Of a stretch of 64,000 bases of DNA, positions 32,639-44,185 are shown piece after piece. The notes below the pieces were generated by a model. It saw only the letters and a program-made list of their open reading frames with translations. It was not told the DNA's origin and made no database searches. Position 1 is the first letter of the stretch, and each line of letters begins with the position of its first letter. This DNA comes from Halicephalobus mephisto (lineage: Eukaryota; Nematoda; Chromadorea; Rhabditida; Panagrolaimidae), in contig SWDT01000224.1 in the NCBI GenBank assembly GCA_009193035.1, positions 1 through 64,000 of the forward strand. Direction: 5' to 3'. The position numbers and the translations under genes are program-made.

Positions 32639-34066
32639 ATGTCTCCGGAACCCTGTGCCGTGTGCAATCAGATAGGGGAAGGATGGCACTTCGGGGCTTT
32701 TGTTTGTAGACCATGTTCGGCTTTTTACAGGAGAAGTGAGTTTTAATAGGTTTTCACTTTTGACTGGATTTTGGTTTTTCAGCAATAGCGGAATCGAAAA
32801 GTTATAAATGCAGAAAAAACAGGAATTGTGTTATTACAAAAAGTTTGTTTTTATTTTAAACCTAAAATTAAAAATTTTCTAATTTTTCAATTAAATTTTA
32901 ATTTGATTTTTAAAATTTAGCTCTTAGAAATAGCTGCAGAGCTTGTCGGATGAGCAAATGCGTTTCTGTAGGAATGATTCCGAAACCTAAGCAGAATTCC
33001 GACTCTACTTTGTCATCACCGACAACTGTAGCTTCTTCGTCGGCGGATTCCTCTACTTTGACGAGTTCCCAGGTTTTTGTTTCTAATCCAATTCAGCCGT
33101 TAACGATAGAGGATAAATTTCGAAATTTAAAACAATTGACTGTTTTTATGAGGAATTTGTTCGGGGCTCAAAGATCCCTCTACATCGCCGACCATCCAGA
33201 AATGAGTTTTATGAATATTATTTCTAAGCCTATAGATGTCGAGACCGCGATCAAGATGGACAAAAGCAGACAGGTGTTGATGTATTCCACCTTGGCAGAA
33301 GGATTTCCTCTTGTTGTCAGTCTGTCAGATCCGATAAGGACGAAATTCTTGAAGGAGATCACGTTGATGATCATCATACTCACTAGGATCAACTTGACAA
33401 TCGGAAGTTTCCCGACAGACGAAGGGAAGCTGGCATTCAACGTCGGTTATCACATCGATTTGGGTAATCCGGAAACATTCTTCACGGGAGAAGCGACTCA
33501 TCTGATGAACTCCCAGTTGTCCATCCTCACTGAGTTCAGACAGTTGATATCAAAATGTATCTCTTTAAACGCTGACGAAATTGATCTGGCATTCTTAATC
33601 GGGATTACCCTAGTTCATAAATGTAAGTTCTATCTCCATAAAAAAAGTGATGATGGAACAAGGAATCGAACTCAGGTCCTAAGAATCGTAGTTCCATGCA
33701 CTAATCACTACATTATCAGGAGGAAACCTATTCTTCTGTTAATTAAAAATATATAATTTAGTAAAAGCTCTGGCACCGGACTTAGAACAAGTAGATTCCA
33801 ACAGATCCGCTCTCGTCAATGAGTACCACTCTTACTTGATGTCCAAGCACGGTCCTCTTGATGGACCCAATAAATTTGCCAACATTTTTCTTTTCTACAC
33901 TGACCTCATTGTGAGTTTACTTTCAATAATCCGAACTATCCAAAAATTTAAGGATTACATCGGAAAGGCAAAAGAAAGCATTACGATTTTCGACTTGTTC
34001 GGTTCGAAAGAATTTAAAGACATCCGAGAAATCTACTATACAAATGATAAAGAATTGTCCATGTAA
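32639..34066 (+). CDS. Nuclear hormone receptor
   Basis: Predicted 373-aa nematode nuclear receptor from five exons: 32639-32735, 32783-32842, 32921-33622, 33762-33910, 33953-34066; all in phase. The DNA-binding domain starts almost at the N-terminus. Finger 1 is CAVCNQIGEGWHFGAFVCRPCSAFYRR; finger 2 is CRKNRNCVITKTLRNSCRACRMSKC, ending in the usual VGM. The linker is Ser/Thr-rich. The ligand-binding domain is divergent, with a recognisable helix 3-5 region and a C-terminal stretch (IFDLFGSKEFKDI). These supernumerary HNF4-type receptors are transcription factors; ligand and targets are unknown. Intron 3 (139 nt) contains a tRNA-like sequence on the opposite strand. Confidence 0.88.
33648..33725 (-). 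ncRNA. tRNA-like or tRNA-derived (SINE-like) sequence
   Basis: On the minus strand this intronic segment has an A-box-like TGTAGTGATTAGTGC, as in the D arm of Asp/Glu/Val-type tRNAs. About 29 nt later comes a B-box GAGTTCGATTCC. The spacing fits pol III internal promoters. Acceptor, T and anticodon stems pair poorly, so I call it a tRNA pseudogene or tRNA-derived repeat rather than a working tRNA. Confidence 0.5.
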
Positions 34067-34229
34067 TTTGTGAATGTTATAAAAGAAATAAATGGACTTC
34101 GTTGATGTTGTTCAGGATGGATTGCAGTTATGACGAAATCAGGGAGAACATTCGGGCGGACGGTTTTGACCAGGATTCGCATCTTGTGGAAGGGGCGGGG
34201 GAATGTTTCTCCCGCTCATTTCCTCACTG

Positions 34230-34256
34230 TTTTCGCGCCAAAATTGGTTTACGCGT
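34230..34256. promoter_or_regulatory. Palindromic E2F site plus ACGCGT box before rnr-1
   Basis: TTTTCGCGCCAAAA at 34230-34243 matches the E2F consensus TTTSSCGC on both strands; ACGCGT follows at 34251-34256. The site is 175 nt before the rnr-1 ATG at 34418. E2F/DP control of ribonucleotide reductase in S phase is well established in animals. Confidence 0.7.
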
Positions 34257-34417
34257 TTCCTAGCTTCCGATTTCCGGCTTTCTTTAGTCATTTTCGTCTA
34301 TTGTAGAGATCCCGGTCTGTTGAATACATTGAGGATTTCGTAAGACCGAGAGCATGCATGATGGACTAACTGAGGTTTTTCAGGAAACAGCTGTTTGAGG
34401 TTTTTCACGTTTTGACA

Positions 34418-37012
34418 ATGAGCAACAACCAGAATAGCAGTATCCCAGTAACTCGAGGTTTCAGCAGATTGAGGAGCATGTACGTGGTCAAACGAGGTTG
34501 GTAGATTGACTTGGGACTTTTTTTATCTGTTTCGCTTCAGATGGGAAGGAACAAGGGATTCATTTCGACAAGATCACTTCTCGTATCACGAAGCTCTGCT
34601 ACAACCTCAACATGGACTATGTCGACCCTGTAAGTTGTTTTTGGCAAGGTTTTGATATATCAGTTTTCGCTAGTTCGAAGTCACGTTGAAAGTTATCAAT
34701 GGAATCTACAAAGGAGTGTCGACCGTGGAATTGGACAACTTGGCCGCCGAAGTTGCGGCAAGCATGACGACTCGCCATCCTGATTACGCACTACTAGCTG
34801 CTCGAATCGCCGTTTCGAATCTCCATAAACAGACGAAACGACGATTCAGTGAGGTCATGGAGGATATCTACAACAATTACCACCCGAAAACCGGCGCTCA
34901 TGCTCCTATGATCAGTAAGGAAACTTTGGACATCGTTTTGGCCAATGCGGACCGTCTCAACGCTGCTATCGTTTATGACAGAGATTACAGTTACACTTAC
35001 TTTGGCTTCAAGACTCTCGAACGGTCTTATCTTCTGAAAGTCAATAAAAAAGTCGTCGAACGTCCTCAGCATATGCTGATGAGAGTTGCTGTCGGAATCC
35101 ACGGAGACGACATTCCAGCCGCTATCGAGACGTACAACTTGATGTCTGAACGGTGGTTTACCCATGCAAGTCCCACTTTGTTCAATGCTGGAACCAACAG
35201 ACCTCAATTGTCTTCTTGTTTCTTGTTGACGATGATGGATGACTCGATTGAAGGCATTTTCAAGACTTTAGAACGATGTGCTCTGATCTCCAAGTCTGCC
35301 GGAGGTATCGGATTGAACGTCCACTGCATTCGCGCCTTTGGTTCCGCTATAGCTGGTACGAACGGACAATCCAACGGCATCGTCCCGATGCTCCGTGTTT
35401 TCAACAATGCTGCCCGCTACGTGGATCAAGGAGGAAATAAGCGTCCCGGAGCTTTTGCCGTCTATCTGGAACCCTGGCACGCTGATATTATGGAATTCTT
35501 GGAATTGAAGAAGAACACTGGTTGTGAAGAAGAACGAGCTCGTGACCTTTTCTATGCTCTCTGGATTCCTGACTTGTTTATGAAGAGAATTGAGACTGAC
35601 GGAGTCTGGTCCTTGATGTGTCCTCATGAATGCCCGGGTTTGGAGGATACTTGGGGAGAAGAATTTGAGAAACTCTACACGAAGTACGAAAAAGAAGGTC
35701 GTTATCGTCGCCAGATTCCTGTACGTGAAATCTGGAGGGCCATCATTTCAGCACAGATTGAGACGGGAACCCCTTACATGCTGTACAAGGACGCCTGCAA
35801 TAGGAAGAGTAACCAGCAAAATTTGGGAACAATCAAGTGCAGCAATCTCTGCACGGAAATTGTGGAATATACTTCTCCCGATGAAGTGGCTGTATGTAAT
35901 TTGGCCTCGATTGCCTTGCCTAGATTTGTGAACAAACAGCAATTTGATTTTGAGAAACTGCGTCAAGTGTCTATGGTGATCACTAGGAACTTGAACAAAA
36001 TCATCGATATCAACTATTATCCTGTTCCTGAAGCCGAGAAAAGCAACAAACGTCATCGTCCCATCGGAATTGGTGTTCAAGGTTTGGCGGATGCTTTTCA
36101 ACTTATGAGATATCCCTTTACTTCTCCTTCTGCTCGTTTGTTAAACAAGCAAATTTTTGAAACGATTTACTATGGAGCTCTCGAGGCGAGTTGTGAACTT
36201 GCTGAACGTGATGGTCCTTATGAGACTTATGAAGGCTCTCCAGTTTCTAAAGGAATCCTCCAACACGATATGTGGGGTGTTACTCCTACTGGTCTTTGGG
36301 ATTGGGATAATCTTCGGGCTAGAATTGCCAAATTTGGTGTTCGTAACAGTCTTCTGCTGGCTCCCATGCCGACTGCCTCTACTGCTCAGATTCTTGGTAA
36401 TAATGAGTCGATCGAACCTTACACAAGCAACGTATATAGTCGTCGTGTTCTTTCTGGTGACTTCCAGATCGTAAATCCGCATCTTTTGAAGGAACTTGTT
36501 GATCTTGGAGTGTGGGATGAATCAACGAAGAATCAACTGATTGCAGATGGTGGATCTGTGCAGAATCTGCCAATTCCTCAAGAAGTGAAGGATATTTACA
36601 AAACAGTGTGGGAAATTAGTCAGAAGGACATAATAGATATGGCAGCTGATCGTGGAGCTTATATTGATCAATCTCAGTCACTTAATCTTCATTTAGCTGC
36701 TCCGTCTTATGCTAAATGCACATCTATGCATTTTCATGCTTGGAGAGCTGTGAGTTTTGTTTTCGAAAACGTTAATGACATGTGGTTTTGTAGGGTTTGA
36801 AAACTGGAATGTATTATCTTCGCTCTCGTCCTGCGGTTGATGCTGTCAAGTTTACTGTTGATAAATTGGCGTTAAAGGACTCTGTTTTCCAAGATAAACA
36901 AGAAGAATTAAGTGATCAAGAAAATCGTCCAATTAAAAAAGTGGAAACGAAACCTAGCAAATATGCTGTTCCTGAAGACAACGGAGAAGGATGCCTCATG
37001 TGTAGCGGTTAA
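34418..37012 (+). CDS. rnr-1: Ribonucleoside-diphosphate reductase large subunit
   Basis: Predicted 820-aa class Ia large subunit (R1) that reduces NDPs to dNDPs with the small subunit. Exons are 34418-34496, 34541-34629, 34674-36749 and 36794-37012, in phase. The start may instead be ATG at 34478, just after a TTTCAG acceptor; that gives 800 aa and an MYVVKRDGKEQ start closer to other R1 proteins. The ATP cone is N-terminal. Active-site parts are [30 protein letters not shown] and [11 protein letters not shown] (Asn-x-Cys-x-Glu). [22 protein letters not shown] and the C-terminal CLMC redox pair are also intact. The 2,076-nt third exon is unusually long for this window. Upstream sits a palindromic E2F site. 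Confidence 0.97.
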
Positions 37013-37422
37013 ACTAAATCTGATCTGATCTTTATATATTTTGTTTTTTGTATGCTTTTTATTTTTTGCAGTTTCTGATGTTTTTGGTTTCATTTGTAGT
37101 CTCGATAAATGAGTGGTATCTGAAAATTAGTGAAAGTTCTGAAATTAGTAAAAGTTCTGGAATTCAGAGAGAATGTCGCGACGAGCGGAATTGGCGTTGT
37201 GTTCCGTTTGCGCGCGCGCTTTTGCCTGGCAATCTGCCAACTGAGAACACTTGTGATTCACTCTTCCCCGATTGCCCCCGGAATTTTATTTTTATAGATT
37301 TATCTATTGTTTTACTTATTAAATTTACTTCAAATATATAATAAGTATAGGGCTTGTACTATTGTAGTTTTTATTGACGTGATTTCGATATATGGATTTC
37401 GTCATGTGACTTTTTTTAAATA
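37013..37422. other. Spacer; GC-rich promoter patch
   Basis: 3' end of rnr-1 and promoter of the zinc-finger gene. A TTTGCGCGCGCGCTTTTGCC patch near 37196-37215 and a TTGGCG before it resemble E2F-type sites. No coding exon. Confidence 0.4.
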
Positions 37423-38881
37423 ATGGATATTTTTAGTAACATGGAAAACGGTGAAGCTGCTGCGATCACTGGTGTTTTTGCTCCAGTGGAAGTGACGTTA
37501 CCATCGTTGCAACACAAGCATCCTGTAGTTGTGTATGACTCGAAGCGATTTCCAGGTAGATCATCGGAATGGTTCTTTCACAAATTAAATAGAGTTTCCG
37601 GATTTATGGTTTACCGATGTGTCAGATGCAAGTCCGTAAATGAGAAGTCAAAGAGGTCGGGGGCTGGTAGTATTGGTGTTCCAGCAAGGATTTACATCCA
37701 GAATGACCACTTTATGAATGACCCGGATTATCCCTATGGCGAACATATTTGTCAATTTGAAACTAATCCTGAGTGTGAATCTAGCAGTGTCTATGCTAAA
37801 AGGGCTATTCTAGAAGCGAACAAGGACATGAGACAGAATCCAGAAAGGCCGATGGCGAAATATGTCAAGATGTTAACATTGTTCGAAGACGACAGTGGCA
37901 AATACGGTAAGTAGTTCTTAATTTTTTTTCAAATACAAGGGCTCTAATCGAACGAAAAGGGATATGCAGTTTTGCAATTTTGGAATTCCCGTGCAGCGAG
38001 AGCGAACTTAATGGTAATCGAGAAAACGGCAAATCTGGCATCTGCTGTTCTTCAGGATAGTTCTAGAAGTTCTAGCAATCCGTTTAAAAACAACTTTGTT
38101 TTTGATTCTCATAATAATCTTCCAGGCCATTTGGATGCTGAAACGAAGAAACGAGCTCAAACGATCCTAAACCAAGTTGGAAATGGATTTAATGCAAGAA
38201 AACGTGGTCTGATGTTGAATTACCAACTGGGAAAACGACAGAAAATTAGTGCTCAAGCGTCTCAAGTTGAGGTCTCACAAACCGAAGATATCAAAACCGA
38301 TATCGGTCAGGAAGATGAAGTTGACGTGGAAGGCACTGGAGGGACCAATTCTCCTGATGCTGTCCATATGCAACCCGCAACAGAAACCAAATTAGAATTC
38401 TATTGTGGTGGACCTGATTGTGTTAGGAAGTTCAAATCCATTGCAAGCAGGACGAGACATCGGTCGAAAATGCATCCTGATTTGTGTTTCATCGATACAG
38501 AAGAAGATCTATATGTATTTAGGTAAGCATAGTACCTACTAACGAATGAAAGCAACAAGTTTCAGGAAAACGTTAGAAGCTCAACAAGCTGGTCATCCAC
38601 TCCTCTCTGGGTCTAGTATACCCCCTTTACCATTTGCCGTGAAGTGGCAGCAACCTCTGGAAGGAGAATTCGGGAATTTCAATTCTGATGAAGCTGCAAC
38701 AGCTGTCTTTCAAACGAACGTCAATGATCTCCTCAACGCCCTTCACAACGTCAGTTACTACCTACCACAAGACCCGGCAGTGCAAAACGAATTTTGCGAA
38801 GACTTACAGAACATGCTTCAAAAGTACATTCCTCTTCAACAACAAGGAAGTACTCTTACGATAGATGAAGTTGAAGAGTAA
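37423..38881 (+). CDS. Zinc-finger protein, FLYWCH-like N-terminus plus C2H2
   Basis: Predicted 450-aa protein from three exons: 37423-37906, 37970-38522, 38566-38881, in phase. ATG at 37423 or 37441 could start it. Residues about 30-115 hold a Cys/His pattern (VYDSKRFPGRSSEWFFHKL, then CVRC, PARIYI, HICQF) that resembles the FLYWCH/WRKY-GCM class of zinc domains, although the usual Trp-Cys core is not clear. A C2H2 finger with a long spacer (CGGPDC...H...H) is at about 330-355. The middle is Ser/Asp/Glu-rich, and the C-terminus is helical and probably a protein-interaction region. Likely a nuclear DNA-binding protein; no orthologue named with confidence. It converges with stip-1, 88 nt between stops. 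Confidence 0.65.
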
Positions 38882-38969
38882 ATTTGAGGGGCTTCAATTT
38901 TTTGCTCATGAATGTTACGGGTTTGTAATCACTTTATAATGTAACTAAAAATAAAACAAATGGTACCCG

Positions 38970-41676
38970 TTATGAATTTGCTGCCAGTTCCAAAGCGTAA
39001 TCCACAGTCACTGGTTCCCACTGTCGAATGTTGGCATTGTATGCAACTAACAAATCTCGATCGAAGAGAACTTGAATACCGCCAAGTTGATAGACTTGTT
39101 TTCCATGTTCTAATCGATTCCTCATTGGCATAAAGACTATTCCCATTGTTTGAGCTCTCATTTCTATCAATTCTCTCAAACTTCCTACAGTTGCTGTTCT
39201 TGCAGATGGTGGAGCAAAGAATTGAAGAGGAGGTTGTTGAGGTTGAGGAGCAATAGGAGTAAGTTGAATAGGAAGATTTTGTTTTGCTTGAGAAATAAGA
39301 TTTAGAGCTCTTTGAAATTCCATTTTTACAGAAGGGATTGAGGCTAGATTATTCGGAAATCGTTCTCTCCATTCTTTGTAATATCTAGCAACTTCTGTTA
39401 AAATAACTCCAGGAGTATTTAGCCATAGACATAGATTATCCAGCCATCTTGGGAAGAAACATTTCATCATTACTTGACAAGTTAGGTCGATTCCAATAAT
39501 CTCCATCCAGTTAATAACAGCAAAGAATTCTGCATATTCAAAATTCTCCAATGGATTGAGGTTCATATGAAGTAAACCATGCTCCAGTTTTGGGATAATG
39601 TTATTTGATAAAAACGAACTCATTGACGATTTTCCGAAAACATCTTTCCAAGGCCTCACAACTCCTATTGCGCTTGAATCCGTCGCTACCCATTCCTTCA
39701 GCGATTTCGCCAATTTCATTCTGATCACTGGATAAACAGTCGTTAATCGATGACCAAGAACTGTATGCCAAGGAAGCAACCAAGAATGAATTGGAATTTC
39801 ATCAACAGTTGGATTCCAAGCATCTACTTGTTCCTTAATCCTCGGAGCTATCACTTGTTCCAGTAGATTATCCACAATCCATTCCGGCAAAATCGGCATC
39901 CACGTTAATACTACATCCAACATTCGATCTGAATCCATTCTTACGTCCCACTTGAGAGCAACTTGACGAATCGCCGGCATCCAAGCTTCCCAGAGACATC
40001 TGTCAAAACCTGGCAGAGCATCCAGTTCATTCTTATGCCGATCAAAGGTTTTCTTTATTTCCTTAGCTTCTCCTTGAAGAACTTCCTTCCATTCCTTGAT
40101 AAGATCCATTCCGTAATCAGCATAACCCAGTTTCAATGGATTCCAGTTATTAAAGTGGTCTCGTAGCTGAAAAATAACAACATTACAAATTTTACTCCCA
40201 AACTCATTTTTTACAATTTCGCGCACTTTCGGTACATATTTTAGATGTTTTAGAATTTCAAAAAGTACTTAAAACAAAACAACCAGGTCTACAGATTCTA
40301 CATCAGAACCCAAAATCATGAGATTCAGAATCTATAAACCCAATTACTGTATTTCAAGCAAGTTTCGAAATTAAAAATATCCAAATTGTGTGTCCAAAAT
40401 ATAAAGTTATATACAGTAATTTCCGAATAAAATCACTCACCATTGGCATGACGTTGGTTAATGCGATAGAATCCAATCCATACATTTTATATTCCACTTC
40501 GTATTCTTGTCGTAGTCTTAGCAGTAACTTCTTGCAAGCATCCAGATTCTGGACATTTTCGAATTCTTTCACAATAGTCAGAACTTCCTGAAGTCGTTTC
40601 ATTTCCTCTTCTTCGTCGACAATACTTTTCCGAATCTGCTGACAATCGGCTTCGAGTGATTTATTCTGGTCCTTCAGTAGCTTGATCTGCCGGTCGTTTC
40701 TTTTGATTTCTTCTTCTGTGAGGTCCAAGAGAAGACTTATGTTTTGAGTCAACTCAGGAATGTCAAATTTCTTTTTTTCATTCCCTTCGAATGCAGCCGT
40801 TTTTGACTTCCGAGAAAATGTTTGAAAATCATTGTAAACCTTCTGCTGAGGACCTGTCATATCGATAATTTTCATAGAAGTAGTAGCTCCGGCGGAAATG
40901 ACATCGTTGTCAGCGAGGACTTCAGCGAGAGTTTTGTATTGAGTAGTAGGTTTCTTTTCCTTCTTCCAGCCGCCTTTCCTAGGTACGTACTCACTCGCGG
41001 GTTCACGAGTTGTGGTTCCTTGTTCTCTTGCTTGGGCTTCAGCTGCAGATTCTATAATTCGGAAGGTTTTAAAAAAAAACTGAAGAAACCACTTACCTCC
41101 AAATTTAGGTCCGACTGCAGAGGCTTCTTTGCCATAAGCACCGACGGCCCCTCTTCCTTGTCTAACAGACGGAATAATCGGCTCCAGAATACCGTGTTTC
41201 TTAGAGCCTAGACCCTTTCCTTCAACATAGCCCATCTTCTTCATCATGTTCATAATCACGGAGCCTTTGTTCGAGGTCTGAGTCCAATCCGGTCCGTTCG
41301 CCCTCAGTCCAGCGAATCCCTGATTGAATCCTCCAGAAAACGATGGTCGGTCCATTCGTGGTCGTTTTTCTGCACTTGGCTGGAGCTCTTCATCCTTGGC
41401 TTCAGGTTGAGGCTCGTTAGTAACCCCGCCACTCACGAACGAAACTGCTTTGGATAACTTCTTCGAAGATCCAAGTCCGAATCCGGGTCTTTCGTCCTCC
41501 TCATCACTATCTGCCCAAATACCTGGAAAACAAAAGTTAAAAGAAGTAAAATCGATATGAAACAAACCGTAAATTTGCTGCTCCTTGGTTTGTTTCTTTC
41601 GAAACCGTTTTGTCGGGTCTAAAGCATACTCGAGATCCCTGTCATCGATGTCAAAAGCTTCTCCGTCGTCTTCCAT
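38970..41676 (-). CDS. stip-1: TFIP11/STIP G-patch spliceosome disassembly factor
   Basis: Predicted 780-aa protein from four exons: 41676-41568, 41522-41097, 41051-40441, 40166-38970, in phase. The acidic N-terminus is followed by a G-patch (KGSVIMNMMKKMGYVEGKGLGSKKHGI, about residues 118-160). A coiled coil (EEEIKRNDRQIKLLKDQ) and a long TFIP11 core with NWNPL, LWEAWMPAIR, WMPILPEWI, SWLLPWHTVLG and WLNTPGVI come next, plus a helical C-terminus. By family knowledge TFIP11/Ntr1 activates the DHX15/Prp43 helicase to release the lariat intron and recycle spliceosomes in the nucleus. The acceptor of the last exon was set at TTTTTCAG (40169-40167). An upstream in-frame stretch to 40226 lacks a usable acceptor. 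It is head to head with flcn-1. Confidence 0.94.
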
Positions 41677-42027
41677 CGGAATTAGTAGATAATTAAATTA
41701 CAAATAACCTGAACAACTCATACAGGATAGTGACGATGTTGAAATAAGCTCGTCACTATGAAATACTGAAAGAGCGGGAACTTTTTTCCCGACTTAGTCG
41801 TCCCCGGAATTTGGCTCGTGATCAGCGTCGAACCTTCGGTTTATTTATCACATCCCGGTTGTATTTTCGTTATTTCCGTTTATTGCTCATTTTTAAGTTA
41901 CTATTCGTATGACAACTATTAAAAATATGAAATAAAGTACTGTAATGTGTTAGGTAAGGAATTCCCGACTTTTTCAAATTTATTTAACCAGATTTGTGGT
42001 TTTTTAGATTTTGGTAGTAAATCAACG
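41677..42027. promoter_or_regulatory. Shared promoter of stip-1 and flcn-1
   Basis: 351 nt separate two divergent ATGs. It contains GCGGGAA near 41773 and a nearby TTCCCG, an E2F-like arrangement. T-rich acceptor-like stretches lie near the flcn-1 ATG. Confidence 0.45.
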
Positions 42028-44047
42028 ATGAACGCCTTTCCTTCGGCCGTGGTGTCGTTATGTCACTTTTGTGAGAATCACGGACCACGGAGCATCATGG
42101 TAACACAGGCGATTCCCAGAATAATTCCAGAAGAACACAGACAGTCGACCCCCCGGGCTCATCAAAGGTCCAATCTTCCATGGGACAAGATAGCTGAGTT
42201 GACGGCCGCGGCCCCCAACAGACTCAATGTCTTGTCTGTTATTGATTGCTGTAAACGAGAGCGTAAGTTGAATGTGATCTCACTGCTGATCAATCGGGCT
42301 TTCCAGACGATGAAGATTTAGACGATGACAACGAGCTTGCTTTTGGTTCCTGGGATCGCAAAGTCGAGTTTGTGGACGAAGAAGAACGATGTGATGCTTG
42401 TAGCTCTGTGACAGACATCGGAGCTCACATTGCGAACGATTTTCGCGCAAGAAGGAGCTACATCACGACAGAGGTAGGCTGTATCCCTATAATTGATTTT
42501 TACATCCCTGTTTTCAGCAAGCGTTGAATGACGATTGCTATATGGCCCTCAAGAAGGCTCTTTTTCGGTCCATGATCGCCGAAAGACTGAGTGCGGCTAC
42601 GGAATATGCGTCTCCAAATACGTCGGAAGCGCCTTCGACGTTATCTTCACCTCGCGGGAATTTCGAGTTTTCAGGAATAAAATCTAAATCAGATTCCTCA
42701 GATGCGAACGAGGAAGGTGTGTTGTTATTCTGGAGCGACGAGGACTGTTATGCCGCAATCTGTCGAACCTTTGTCGTGAAAGACGCGAAATCAAGAGGAT
42801 TTAGAAGACGGTACATGCTTTTAGTTCTTTCGAGAAACCGGGAATTACTCTTTCAAAATTATAAGCCTATCATTGCCGAACTTAGTACCACTGCCCGTTT
42901 GATTCAGATTGCAGCCTCCAAGACTTATAAACTCGAACAAACTTTCGACAAAACTGCCCTCAGACAAGCTCGATGGATGCCTTCAGAATTCTTCAAATCC
43001 AAGATCGTTCTGGATACTACTAGAAGTCTGTCAGTTCTTGTCGACGATGACGAGGTCTTTTTCTCCCTCCACAAGGACTTTGTTGGACTGCTGCAGAGGA
43101 TTTTCATGTACGAACTGGAAGAAGAACCGACTTCTCAGTGCTCGGTGGATATCACTATCAAATATTTCGAGAGATTTCTTGCTTATCAAGCTTTCACGGA
43201 TTTGAAGTTTATTCAAAGACAGTTATCTCCAGAAAGCTTCAAATTGCTTATTTGGCACATTTGTGTCGGTAAACAAGTTGTGGTTCGATCTGGAGGGGCC
43301 GTCCCAAGAAAGCAATTCTTGTTCGCTTTGGCTCTGTTGTTGCCTTCTAAATGCGTCCTATATGAACCAAATTCAGGGAAATATCTGTCGGCAAGCGATG
43401 CCAATTTCCTCGGAATTGACAGGGAAACAGAATGGCCGAAAGATGAAGATGATTTGTTCGTATTTACTGTCAAATCTAGGAAAATGAACTTAAGTTCCGA
43501 GATTTTCAACGCAAGAATTCTCCTAACAAAGGCTCCAACAGTGAAAAAAGCAACAAAACCACCAAAAGTTGTTCAGCAATACTGGCAGATCCTTGATGGT
43601 TGGTTTCTTGAATAGTGTCTGTAATTTCTTTCTTTTTCAGAAAATAACAAGAGTTCTCCTCAGTGTCAGTTCATGTCTCTTTTGAACACTAAACTTTCTC
43701 AATTACAAGATTGCGAAATGATACGTGAAATATGCAGTACTACGGCGAAGCAGAAACAAATGATTAAAATCCTCGGGGGATCAGATTCTGATCTTGAGGT
43801 CTACCGATTCTGGCAGACCGCGGTGAGTGAAAAACAGAAAATATCCTTCAAACTCCTGCCGGTTAGTGAGGAGTTTGAAGACGATCTAGATTCCGTTGGG
43901 GAATCAGAAAATGTTCCTGGAAGCTTCCTCGAAGAGGAAATGATCGAAATTACTCAAAAGTTATCGCGACTGAAACTGAACGGATCGAAAAGAAAACTGG
44001 TCCATGCCATAAACGGAAGAGTAAACGGCAATACTCTTGTTAAATGA
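42028..44047 (+). CDS. flcn-1: Folliculin
   Basis: Predicted 629-aa folliculin, from four exons: 42028-42262, 42307-42473, 42518-43598, 43641-44047, in phase. The N-terminal longin DENN part has the diagnostic SLCHFCENHGPRSIMVTQ, followed by a zinc-finger-like CDAC segment after an acidic run. The central part has LLFWSDEDCYAAICRTFVVKDAKSRGFRRRYM, matching the FLCN core. A C-terminal DENN module follows, with low similarity as is usual for the family. Folliculin with FNIP is a GTPase-activating protein for RagC/D at the lysosome and controls TFEB and AMPK signalling. Human FLCN is 579 aa, the extra length being in Ser-rich and acidic loops. It converges with the Cys-rich gene, 138 nt between stops. 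Confidence 0.92.
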
Positions 44048-44185
44048 TTGTTATCATTGTACATAATCATTTTACCACGTTATACCTCAGTTGTCTTTCA
44101 ACAGAGTATGCCAAAATATTATAAAATATTAAATTTATCATCAAAGAAATTTTGTGCAATTTTAGCACTACTGCAGAATTGGAAG

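Noticed and set aside
40167..40226. Upstream extension of the last stip-1 exon
   Set aside because: The frame is open but no acceptor keeps phase; the TTTTTCAG at 40169-40167 gives a clean junction matching the family.
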